A stretch of 7,000 bases of DNA, taken from the NCBI GenBank assembly GCA_016793305.1, contig JAEUHU010000088.1, positions 1 through 7,000 of the forward strand. Direction: 5' to 3'. Source of the DNA: Planctomycetota bacterium. Its GTDB lineage: Bacteria > Planctomycetota > UBA1135 > UBA2386. The notes under the pieces were generated by a model. The model did not search any database. It worked only from the letters and a program-made list of their open reading frames with translations, and was not told where the DNA came from. The stretch's first letter is position 1. The number at the start of each line of letters is the position of its first letter. Position numbers and translations under genes: made by a program. Positions 1-6,301 of this stretch are shown in pieces.

Positions 1-653
1 TAGGTCTGGCCGGGCGAGTCGTCGACCTGGATGCCCGTGGTCGAGAACGTCAGCGAGCACAGCGGGGGACCGTTGTCGCTGACCGTGCTGTCGGCGACCG
101 GCGGTGGGCCGCCCGACGGCGTGCCACTGGTGGTGCTCAGCTGGAGCAGTGTGTCCTGCGAACCGTCCTGGCCGAGCACGCCGGTCACGGCGCCGTTGCC
201 GGTGATGCCCCCGCCGGACAGCGACCACACCCCGACCGCGAAGCTGTCGCCGCTCGGGAAAGCGGTCCGCAAGGCCACCGCGGCCGCGGTCACCAGGTCG
301 TTCAGCGTCGCCGGCGAGCCGAGGTTGAGGTCCTGGGCGGTGCCGGTCGGGCTGTAGAACGTGACCGTCATGGTCAGCGTCGTCGAGCCGACCACGTAGG
401 TCAGGTCCACCGTCCCGTCACCCTGCTCGGCGAACGTCAGTCCGCTCGGGTCGGCGATCGACGACCCGCTGGCCAGGCGCCACGTGTCGACCACGTCGAG
501 CAGTTGCTCGACGCGCTGGTAGAGGCCTGGGAAGCAGTCGGAGAGGGTCTCGAAGCGTGCTTGCTGCGCCTCGTCGACCGAGGACTCGACCTTGCTGTCG
601 CAGCCGGTGAAGAGGGCAGCTGCGCAGAGGCCGGCAAAGAGAGCTCGTTGCAT
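1..653 (-). CDS. Putative lipoprotein of unknown function (C-terminus beyond left edge)
   Basis: An open frame of 217 complete codons starts at ATG 653 and is still open at the left edge; the last two visible bases are TA, so the next codon is Tyr or a stop. The protein begins MQRALFAGLCAAALFTGCDS, a short hydrophobic signal ending in a classical lipobox (LFTGC, Cys18), so it is predicted to be lipid-anchored outside the cytoplasmic membrane. A charged stretch at about 20-50 is followed by a Ser/Thr/Gly/Asp-rich, beta-looking body (for example TLTMTVTF, VGVWSLSGGG) with few charged residues. AGGA at 659-662, five bases before ATG, supports the start. I do not recognise the family. It lies 129 bp beyond the tlpA-like gene, on the same strand, and nothing in it points to nitrous oxide metabolism. 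The signal peptide, start and steady codon use make the gene itself quite certain. Confidence 0.8.
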   Translation of the reverse strand, partial: MQRALFAGLCAAALFTGCDSKVESSVDEAQQARFETLSDCFPGLYQRVEQLLDVVDTWRLASGSSIADPSGLTFAEQGDGTVDLTYVVGSTTLTMTVTFYSPTGTAQDLNLGSPATLNDLVTAAAVALRTAFPSGDSFAVGVWSLSGGGITGNGAVTGVLGQDGSQDTLLQLSTTSGTPSGGPPPVADSTVSDNGPPLCSLTFSTTGIQVDDSPGQT

Positions 654-782
654 GGCGTTCCTGGGGATCGGGGGAGAATGCCCGAGTATCGGTCGCCGGG
701 CGCGCCAGCTGAAACGCGAAGTGCCGCGATCGCCCCTTGCCACCGGGACTTCTCGAAGGGTCTCCCGATCCGGCGGCAGGCG
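654..782 (-). other. Intergenic gap with possible weak promoter and imperfect inverted repeat
   Basis: This 129-bp gap separates the tlpA-like stop from the lipoprotein start. On the minus strand a GATACT hexamer (685-690) resembles a -10 box, with a poor TTCAGC (708-713) upstream at 17 bp spacing; it would give a leader of about 25 nt. The promoter is only a suggestion. GGATCGGGGGAGA (665-677) and TCTCCCGATCC (761-771) form an imperfect inverted repeat, differing by two bases in length, about 83 bp apart. A weak hairpin (CGGGA with TCCCG around 744-768) has no T-run, so I do not call a terminator. Confidence 0.3.
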
Positions 783-2057
783 TCAGCCGCCCGCCCCACC
801 CATCTTGGCTGCCTTCTTCGGCCCCGCCTCGGGGCTCGGTGTGTCGCGCAGCTTCTGGTCGGCGGCCGCCTTCTCGAGCGTCGCCGCGTCGATCGGCACG
901 CCCGCCTTGTGCAGCGCCGCCTCGAGCAGCACCTCGCCCTTCCGGTAGCCGACCACCTGGGCCGCGATCTTGCCGTCGCGGCCGATCACGAACTGGTGCG
1001 GGATGCCGCCGACCCCGAACAGCGTGCGCGAGGCACGGTCCTCGGCCCGTTCCTTCGGGTCGTGCACGAACAGCACGTCGGGGTACTTGGCACCCTGCTC
1101 GGCGACGAACTCCTCGAACTCTTCGCGGCCGTCGTTGGTGCACGACGCGATCACCACGACCCCGTGCTCCTTCCACTGCTTGGCGACTTCCTGCAAGTGC
1201 GGCAGCGCCGCCTTGCACGGGCCGCACCACGTCGCCCAGAAGTCGAGCACGACGACCTTGCCGGCGTGGTCGGCGAGCCGAACCTCCTTGCCGGTGGCGT
1301 CCTTCATCACGAAGTCCTTGGCGACCGTCCCGTCGGCGATCGGATCGACCGGCTTCTCGACGACCTTCTCCTTCTTGACCCAGAACTCGGCCGGTGGTGC
1401 TTCACCCGGCAGATCCTGCGCCTCGAGCTGCACACCGGCCTTGCGCAGCAGCTGCGCCAGGCCGACGTAGCGCTTCGCCTCTTCCGGCAGCAGGCGGAAG
1501 CTGCCGACGATGCATCCTTGCGCGTCGACCAGGAACAGGGCCGGCAGCGGCGGCGTCATGCCGCCGCCGAACATCGTGCCGAGCAGCGTCTTGCCATGGT
1601 GCGCGAGGCGCGTCTCCTGGTCGACGTCGCCTTCGAGCGGGGCCACCGGGTCGCAGACCACCAGCACCGACGCCTTCGCCGCCTGTTCCTTCGCCCACGC
1701 CGACCACTGCTCCGGCCGCGCCCAGTTGACGACCGCGACCGTCTGCACGCCGTAGCGCGCGAAGCGCTCCTGCAGTGCGCCGAGCTCGGGCAACAAGGCC
1801 GGAGCGTCGCCGCGGGCTGCGAACGGCACCATCGCGACGACGGTGGGCCTGCCGCGGTGCTCCGAGAGCCGCCACTCGGTGCCGTCGCCGCGCACCGCCT
1901 TCACCTCGGGCAGCGTGTCCCCGCAGTGGAAGCGCAGCAGCGACGGCCAGAAGGCCGGCGGCTGCTTGCTGGGCCGCGGGGCGGCGGCGGGTTCCTGGGC
2001 GAACAGCGGGATTGCCAGGGCGAGCGCCCCGAGCAGACGGAGAGAGGTTCTGGACAT
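783..2057 (-). CDS. Secreted tandem thioredoxin-like protein (TlpA/ResA-type, second domain active)
   Basis: This 424-residue protein starts with a Sec signal peptide (LLGALALAIPLFAQ, cleavage near residue 21), so it acts outside the cytoplasm. Residues about 45-205 form an AhpC/TSA-like thioredoxin fold (GDTLPEV, RPTVVAMVPF, LPALFLVDAQG) in which the expected CxxC site is replaced by FAARGDA, so it is probably redox-inactive. After a Lys/Pro-rich linker (about 215-240), residues 243-395 form a TlpA/ResA domain with the active site WCGPC (Cys278, Cys281), a thioredoxin-like strand VVVLDFWATW and the cis-proline loop GGIPHQF (Pro353). The C-terminal tail is low in complexity and ends in Gly/Lys-rich sequence. 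Such proteins reduce periplasmic disulfides for cytochrome c or copper-centre assembly. It follows the nos genes on the same strand after 79 bp, so a role in keeping NosZ CuA or NosL cysteines reduced is plausible but inferred. No good Shine-Dalgarno is seen; the start was chosen from the signal peptide. Confidence 0.9.
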   Translation of the reverse strand: MSRTSLRLLGALALAIPLFAQEPAAAPRPSKQPPAFWPSLLRFHCGDTLPEVKAVRGDGTEWRLSEHRGRPTVVAMVPFAARGDAPALLPELGALQERFARYGVQTVAVVNWARPEQWSAWAKEQAAKASVLVVCDPVAPLEGDVDQETRLAHHGKTLLGTMFGGGMTPPLPALFLVDAQGCIVGSFRLLPEEAKRYVGLAQLLRKAGVQLEAQDLPGEAPPAEFWVKKEKVVEKPVDPIADGTVAKDFVMKDATGKEVRLADHAGKVVVLDFWATWCGPCKAALPHLQEVAKQWKEHGVVVIASCTNDGREEFEEFVAEQGAKYPDVLFVHDPKERAEDRASRTLFGVGGIPHQFVIGRDGKIAAQVVGYRKGEVLLEAALHKAGVPIDAATLEKAAADQKLRDTPSPEAGPKKAAKMGGAGG

Positions 2058-2136
2058 GGCCGATCGAGGCGCGCACCACGCAGGGCGGCCGGCGGAGCTC
2101 CCGGAACGGAGTCGCCGTGCGCGGGCGGCCCGGAGC
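2058..2136 (-). other. Short GC-rich spacer between the membrane gene and the tlpA-like gene
   Basis: The 79-bp gap is extremely GC-rich. It contains a short direct repeat, GGGCGGCC followed by CGGAGC (2083-2098 with a 2-3 base insertion, and 2123-2136), and the 8-bp palindrome GGAGCTCC (2094-2101). No T-run follows any hairpin, and no convincing -35/-10 pair or Shine-Dalgarno precedes ATG 2057. It is the largest gap within the run of genes from nosZ to the tlpA-like gene, so an operon end or an internal processing site here cannot be excluded. Confidence 0.3.
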
Positions 2137-2802
2137 CTAGCCGATCGGCACGGGAATCGTCCCTGCGGCCAGCGACCGCGCGATCTTCCGCCCGCGCCAA
2201 AGGTAGAGCAGCGTCAATCCCCAGACCCCCATCGTGAAGGCACCCATCAGCAACGAGCCGAGCTGCGGCATGCTGACCGTGAGGAAGTTGGCGATCTGCT
2301 TCTCGCCGATCACCACGGGCATGAACGGTGCCACCTTCACGGGCGCCTTCGGGTCGAGGTGGTGCCCGAACTCGTAGAGCATCCAGACGAACCGGCCGAA
2401 CGCGACCACCGACACGTAGCCGGCGATCATCGACAGGTCGATCAGCGCGCGCACGTTGCCGAGCAGCGCCGCCCGCCACGCCAGGAGCGCCATGCCGACG
2501 ATCGCGAACGGGATCCAGTCGAGGTCCCGCAGCTCCTCGCGCGTGATCGTGTGCATGCCGATGTAGTGGTTCAGCGTGTTGATCTCCTGAACGTCGTGCC
2601 CGTCGTTCCCGCCGACGACCTGGTAGGAGTAGATGTCCATGGTGAGGCCGCTCGGATACTGCGGCGCCTTCATGAAGATCTGCCACAGCGGGAAGGCGAA
2701 GCTGAGCAGCAAGGGAATCGTCAGCAGCACGAGCAGGATGCGGCCGCGCCCGCGCAGTGGCGCGTCGAGGAACTCCCAGAAGGTCTCGGCAGGGTTTCGC
2801 AT
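2137..2802 (-). CDS. Polytopic membrane protein associated with the nos cluster
   Basis: This 221-residue protein has about four membrane segments: roughly 22-43 (ILLVLLTIPLLLSFAFPLWQ), 97-115, 120-143 and 180-202. Between the first two lies a loop of about 50 residues, probably extracytoplasmic, with the motif LNHYIGMHTI. Its His69, His79, Met83 and His84 could bind copper or haem. A His-His pair (147-148) follows the third segment, and PFMPVVIGEKQIANF (159-173) leads into the last. There is no signal peptide. From memory, similar proteins with LNHYIGM and IGTKQ-like motifs occur in nos clusters carrying clade II NosZ; I could not check this. NosB, the membrane protein typical of clade II clusters, is a possible identity, but I cannot confirm it and give no symbol. 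It starts 18 bp after nosY with a good GGAG, so it is almost surely co-expressed. A role in electron supply or copper handling is inference. Confidence 0.85.
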   Translation of the reverse strand: MRNPAETFWEFLDAPLRGRGRILLVLLTIPLLLSFAFPLWQIFMKAPQYPSGLTMDIYSYQVVGGNDGHDVQEINTLNHYIGMHTITREELRDLDWIPFAIVGMALLAWRAALLGNVRALIDLSMIAGYVSVVAFGRFVWMLYEFGHHLDPKAPVKVAPFMPVVIGEKQIANFLTVSMPQLGSLLMGAFTMGVWGLTLLYLWRGRKIARSLAAGTIPVPIG

Positions 2803-2808
2803 GGTCGA

Positions 2809-2812
2809 CTCC
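2809..2812 (-). promoter_or_regulatory. Ribosome binding site of the nos-linked membrane protein
   Basis: GGAG on the minus strand lies six bases before ATG 2802, inside the 18-bp gap after the nosY stop. It fixes the start of the 221-residue protein. Confidence 0.7.
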
Positions 2813-2820
2813 GTTCGCTC

Positions 2821-3660
2821 TCAGACGAGGTCGCGGCGCCGGAACGCGCCGAGACTCCAAACCCAGGCGGTCAGCCCGAGCAGCAGCGGCCAGACGATGC
2901 CGAGCGCCAGCAGGCCGCCGCTGCCGATCCGGTTGGCGAGGAAGAACCCGACCGGCCCGAAGGTCGACAGCTCCGGCTGGGCTCCCGACAGCAGTGCCAG
3001 CCGTGCGCACTGCACCGGGTTGATCGCCGCGAGCGCGAACACCGCCGACGGCGGCAGTTCCCACTGCAGCATCACGCCGACCAGCGCGAAGTCGATCAGC
3101 GCCGCACTCAGCGCCCACAGCAGCAGCGTCAGCATCAGCGCCTTCGCCTGGCTGCGCACCAGCGTCGACACCAGCATGCCGATCGCGGTGAAGCAGCCGA
3201 GCAGAGCCACGCTGACGACGACGCCGCGCAGCAGGAAGTCCCAGGGCACCTGCTGGCCGAAGGCGAGCGCGCCGAACAGCCCCATCGCCGGCATCGCCAC
3301 CAGCAGCGGCACGCACAGGGCGACGAGCCGCACCAGCGTGGTGCCGACGAAGTAGCCGGTCCGGCTGACCGGGTTGCTGAGCAGCAGCTCGAGCGAGCCG
3401 TCGTCGCGGGCCCCGTTCACCACCTGGCCGGTCGCCGACAGCGCCAGCAGCGGCAGCAGGAACAGCAGCACGTGGCTCCACGACATCAGGGCGCGCCCCA
3501 TGCCGGTGAAGCCGACCACGCCGCTCTCGCGCATGCCGACCAGCACGAACGTGCCGGCGAGGATCGTGTGCACCACCAGGCAGAACACCAGCCAGCGGGA
3601 GCGCAGCACCTCGGCGAGGTCGAGGCGGGCCACCACGGCGATCTCGCGGCGCAGGTTCAT
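2821..3660 (-). CDS. nosY: NosY, permease subunit of the NosDFY copper-site maturation ABC transporter
   Basis: This 279-residue integral membrane protein has six predicted helices, at roughly 23-42, 62-82, 105-130, 142-168, 174-198 and 247-272. The amphipathic N-terminus (NLRREIAVVARLDLAEVLRSR) precedes the first helix, as in ABC-2 type permeases. The loop after helix 2, GQVVNGARDDGSLELLLSNP (78-97), is the conserved coupling segment of NosY, and INPVQCARLA later in the protein is also typical. In the known system a NosY dimer spans the membrane, binds NosF inside and NosD outside, and uses ATP to drive CuZ assembly in NosZ. Length matches the family (about 275). The true start is ATG 3660, which overlaps the nosL stop by 4 nt. 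The same frame is open further upstream to 4047, but that extension is a shadow of nosL. Confidence 0.93.
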   Translation of the reverse strand: MNLRREIAVVARLDLAEVLRSRWLVFCLVVHTILAGTFVLVGMRESGVVGFTGMGRALMSWSHVLLFLLPLLALSATGQVVNGARDDGSLELLLSNPVSRTGYFVGTTLVRLVALCVPLLVAMPAMGLFGALAFGQQVPWDFLLRGVVVSVALLGCFTAIGMLVSTLVRSQAKALMLTLLLWALSAALIDFALVGVMLQWELPPSAVFALAAINPVQCARLALLSGAQPELSTFGPVGFFLANRIGSGGLLALGIVWPLLLGLTAWVWSLGAFRRRDLV

Positions 3661-4124
3661 CGGCCGTCTCCGTGGCCCGTGCGGGCGAGGCAACGGCGGC
3701 GCGCTTCGTCGTGGTCGATGGCACCCGGAGTGCCGACGTCGACGGCGGCGATGCCGAAGCCCATCGGCGTCTTGTCGGCCATCGCGAACGCGACGCGATC
3801 GGCCGCCAGCCACCGTTCCTCGCGGTGATGCCGGAACCAGATGCCGTGCACCGGCGGCCGGTGCTCCTCGACGTAGAGGAACAGGCAGCCGGGGTCGTCG
3901 AACGTGTGCAGCCGCCCGCTGGTGTCGATCAGCTGCGCCGCGAACGGCGGTTCGCCGACGTGCATGCCGCAGGCGGCACACGCGGCCTTGTCCCAGACCA
4001 CGTCGGCCGGCCCGTCCGGCAGCTTGCCCGACGCCACCACCGACCACGCCACGGCCCCGCCGACCACCAGCACGACGGTCGACAGCAGCGCGATCGGCAA
4101 CAGACGATCCGTGAACAGGCTCAT
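3657..4124 (-). CDS. nosL: NosL-family copper chaperone, membrane-anchored
   Basis: This 155-residue protein belongs to the NosL family, whose members bind Cu(I) and hand it to the NosDFY machine for NosZ. The N-terminus has a single hydrophobic segment (about 8-31, PIALLSTVVLVVGGAVAW) after a short basic start, most likely an uncleaved anchor facing outward. The family signature follows: CAACGM (Cys49, Cys52, Met54), then AAQL, then FDDPGC (75-80) and TPMGFGIAA (119-127, Met121). Typical NosL proteins are lipoproteins, but no lipobox cysteine is present near this signal. The gene sits between nosF and nosY, overlapping each by 4 nt, whereas in many denitrifiers nosL follows nosY. The start ATG 4124 is set by a GGAGG five bases upstream and by the overlap; the frame is open further upstream but only as a shadow of nosF. 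Confidence 0.88.
   Translation of the reverse strand: MSLFTDRLLPIALLSTVVLVVGGAVAWSVVASGKLPDGPADVVWDKAACAACGMHVGEPPFAAQLIDTSGRLHTFDDPGCLFLYVEEHRPPVHGIWFRHHREERWLAADRVAFAMADKTPMGFGIAAVDVGTPGAIDHDEARRRCLARTGHGDGR
3667..3671 (-). promoter_or_regulatory. Ribosome binding site of nosY
   Basis: GGAGA on the minus strand, six bases before ATG 3660 and inside the end of nosL. It supports the short nosY start over the longer open frame. Confidence 0.6.
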
Positions 4125-5002
4125 GGGTTCCTCCGGTGCGGCTCGTGCAGCCGCTCGACGTCGCGCGCGGTGAGGTCCAGCAGTTCGCCGTTCAGCGAAC
4201 GGCCGAGCTCGCCGACGAGGCGCGCGCGCTCGCCGACCGGCACGGACCGGCTCCACCAGCCGCCGGCCCCGGCCACGAAGCCCCGTTCGCCGAGCCAGGC
4301 CAAGGCACGCGCGGCGACCGCGCGCACTTCGACCACGGCTTCGGCGTGTTCGCCGAGATAGGCCCCGGCGTCGCCCTCGAAGGCGACCGCACCTTCGGCC
4401 ATCACCACGACGCGGTCGACCAGCCGACGGATCTCCTCGAGGCGATGCGAGCACAGCAGCACGGTCGTGTTGGTCGGCAGGCGTTCGACCAGCCGGAAGA
4501 ACGCCATGCGACTCTGCGGATCCATGCTCGCGGTCGGCTCGTCGAGCAGCAGCAGCTCGGCACCCGCGGCGAGCGCCAGCGCGGCGAGGATCTTCTGGCG
4601 CTGGCCGCCGGACAGCGCCCGGAACGGCCGACGCACCAGTTCGTCGAGATCGACGCCGAGTTCGTGCGCGATCGTGGCGACGTCGGCGAACGAACGCCCA
4701 CGCAGCCCGGCGGCCGCCAGCACGACGTCGCGTACCGGGGCCGCGAGGCGCGGCGCGATCTGCGGCACGTAGGCGATGCGCGGGGCGAGCGCCCGACGGT
4801 CGTCGCCGACCACCTGCCCGTCCACCATCACCTTCCCCGTCGCCGACAGCATGCCCATCAGCACGCGCACCAGCGTCGACTTGCCCGAGCCGTTCGGACC
4901 GACCAGCGCCGTGCGGCTGCCCGCCGGCAGCGCCAGCGTCACGTCGCGCAACGCGGCCACGCGGCCGAAGCGTTTGCCGACCGCCTGCAGTTCAACGCGC
5001 AT
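4121..5002 (-). CDS. nosF: NosF, ATPase subunit of the NosDFY ABC transporter
   Basis: This 293-residue cytoplasmic ABC ATPase has every nucleotide-binding motif in order: Walker A GPNGSGKST (35-43), Q-loop YVPQ (Gln81), signature LSGGQ (130-134), Walker B LLLLDEPTAS (150-159, catalytic Glu155) and H-loop SHR (His186). All key residues are intact. About 90 residues follow the ATPase core, as is common in single-subunit ABC-2 ATPases. Its position between nosD and the nosL-nosY pair identifies it as NosF, which powers the NosD/NosY complex that supplies copper and sulfide to the CuZ site of NosZ. The motifs alone would fit any ABC transporter; the name rests on context. It starts at ATG 5002, 11 nt inside nosD, with GGAGG six bases upstream, and it stops in an ATGA overlap with nosL. 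Confidence 0.95.
   Translation of the reverse strand: MRVELQAVGKRFGRVAALRDVTLALPAGSRTALVGPNGSGKSTLVRVLMGMLSATGKVMVDGQVVGDDRRALAPRIAYVPQIAPRLAAPVRDVVLAAAGLRGRSFADVATIAHELGVDLDELVRRPFRALSGGQRQKILAALALAAGAELLLLDEPTASMDPQSRMAFFRLVERLPTNTTVLLCSHRLEEIRRLVDRVVVMAEGAVAFEGDAGAYLGEHAEAVVEVRAVAARALAWLGERGFVAGAGGWWSRSVPVGERARLVGELGRSLNGELLDLTARDVERLHEPHRRNP
4130..4134 (-). promoter_or_regulatory. Ribosome binding site of nosL
   Basis: GGAGG on the minus strand with a five-base spacer (AACCC) before ATG 4124, lying within the last codons of nosF. It decides the nosL start. Confidence 0.75.
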
Positions 5003-6296
5003 GGTGCACCTCCGGCATCCACGCCATCGCCAACGGCGCCATGCGCGGCACCGCGTCCGTCAGCAGCTGCCGCGGCGCGAACAGCGGCATCACCTGGCCG
5101 ACCACGTCGACCATCGCCATCGCCGGCGCGCCGTGCAGCAACGCCAGCTCCGGGTAGCGCCCCTCGAGCTGCGTCGACAAGCGCCGCGCCGCGAACGGCA
5201 CGTCGCCGCGCCCGTCGCCGTCGAGGTCGTAGCCCTGGTACTCGTCGTAGTAGTTGCCGGCGAACGTGCAGGTCATCGCATCGCCCTGGCCGCCGACCTT
5301 CACCACCACGCCGTTGTCGCGGAACTCGTTGTCGACGAAGTCGCTGCGCTTCAGCCCCGAGTGCAGGCTGATCGCCGCCTCGGCGAAGCGCACGACGTTG
5401 CGTCGGTAGACGTTGTGGTGCGTCGGGTCGAGCGGCGACGCGTCGACGTAGAGGCCGGTGGTGTTCGCCAGCAGCCAGTTGTCCTCGATCGTCAGGTTGC
5501 CGGCCTCCTTCAGGCCGATGCCGATGCCGGCGGCTCCACCCGACTTCGCCAGCAGGTTGCGCCGCAGCACGATGTCGCGCGAGTACATCACGAACACGCC
5601 GACCTCGTCGCCGACGTACTCGCTGTCCTCGACGACGTTCTCGTGGCTGTACATGAAGTGTGTGCCGTAGCGGCTGCCGGTCACGCGGTTCCGAGCCAGG
5701 CGGTTGCGCGACGAGTACCAGACCACCATGTCGCGCGAGTCGGTCACGTCGTTGTCGACCACTTCGCTGTCGTTGGTCTCCCACAACCGGATGCCGTCGC
5801 CACGCAGCCCCATCGCCGGGATGCCGGTGCCGATCACGGTGTTGCCGTGCACACGGGCGCGCTTGCACTTCTCGACCAGGATGCCGAACAGGGCGTCGCG
5901 CACGGTGACGCCCTCGAGCACGAGATCCTCCCCCTGCAGGTGCACGCCGCCGTCCATCAGGTCGAAGCGTTGGCCGCTGCCGGCGATCGTCAGGCCGGCG
6001 ACGCGGGTCCCGTTCGTCCGCACGCGCAGCGTCGAACCCTCGCCGCCGCGCAGCACCGCCTCGCGCGGCCCCCACAGCACCAACGGCTTGTCGATCACGA
6101 CCGGGCCCCGGTGCTCGCCGGCGGCGAGCTTCACCACGCTGCCGGGGGCTGCCGCGGCGATCACCGCCTGCAGGTCCTCGCCGGGCTGCACCAGCACGCC
6201 GCCTTGCGGCTCCGGCGCGACCGGCCGGGTTCGCTCGGCAGGCTCGCCGCCGCAGGTGGCGACGAGCAGCGGCAGGATCACGGCGAGGGCCCGCAT
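4992..6296 (-). CDS. nosD: NosD, periplasmic beta-helix protein of the NosDFY complex
   Basis: This 434-residue exported protein matches the usual NosD length. The N-terminus MRALAVILPLLVATC is a signal sequence; Cys15 follows VAT, a poor but possible lipobox, so NosD may be lipid-anchored. From about residue 35 (GEDLQAVIAAAAPGSVVKL) to about 350 it forms repeated right-handed beta-helix turns rich in Asn and Val/Ile, including the NosD-typical YSRDIVLRRN and MYSHENVVEDS. The C-terminal region has NYYDEYQGYDLDGDGRGDVP (DLDGDGRGD at 357-365), as in other NosD proteins, then a long tail with PELALLHGAPA. NosD accepts copper from NosL and passes it to NosZ. The start is ATG 6296, five bases after the nosZ stop; GTG 6305, overlapping that stop, would add three residues. 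No strong ribosome binding site is visible, so coupling to nosZ translation is likely. Confidence 0.94.
   Translation of the reverse strand: MRALAVILPLLVATCGGEPAERTRPVAPEPQGGVLVQPGEDLQAVIAAAAPGSVVKLAAGEHRGPVVIDKPLVLWGPREAVLRGGEGSTLRVRTNGTRVAGLTIAGSGQRFDLMDGGVHLQGEDLVLEGVTVRDALFGILVEKCKRARVHGNTVIGTGIPAMGLRGDGIRLWETNDSEVVDNDVTDSRDMVVWYSSRNRLARNRVTGSRYGTHFMYSHENVVEDSEYVGDEVGVFVMYSRDIVLRRNLLAKSGGAAGIGIGLKEAGNLTIEDNWLLANTTGLYVDASPLDPTHHNVYRRNVVRFAEAAISLHSGLKRSDFVDNEFRDNGVVVKVGGQGDAMTCTFAGNYYDEYQGYDLDGDGRGDVPFAARRLSTQLEGRYPELALLHGAPAMAMVDVVGQVMPLFAPRQLLTDAVPRMAPLAMAWMPEVHHAR
5009..5013 (-). promoter_or_regulatory. Ribosome binding site of nosF
   Basis: GGAGG on the minus strand, six bases before ATG 5002, within the last codons of nosD. 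It is strong and fixes the 11-nt nosD-nosF overlap. Confidence 0.8.
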
Positions 6297-6301
6297 GGCG
6301 A

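Noticed and set aside
741..771. Possible terminator after the tlpA-like gene
   Set aside because: Only a five-base stem with a long loop and no T-run on the minus strand.
504..2237. Long plus-strand open frame (577 codons) opposite the tlpA-like gene
   Set aside because: Antisense shadow of GC-rich coding sequence: Arg/Ala/His-biased composition, no domain, and it crosses two real genes and the gap between them.
1901..3724. Minus-strand open frame of 607 codons in another frame
   Set aside because: It overlaps nosY and the membrane gene out of frame; the product is Arg/Ala/Gly-rich low-complexity sequence, while the real frames show helices and family motifs.
1843..3828. Plus-strand open frame of 661 codons
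   Set aside because: Composition is dominated by Gln, His, Arg and Ala with no recognisable motif; it lies opposite the membrane gene, nosY and part of nosL.
2821..4047. Longer nosY frame starting inside nosL
   Set aside because: The extension is an Arg/Ala-rich shadow of nosL; ATG 3660 has a ribosome binding site and an ATGA overlap.
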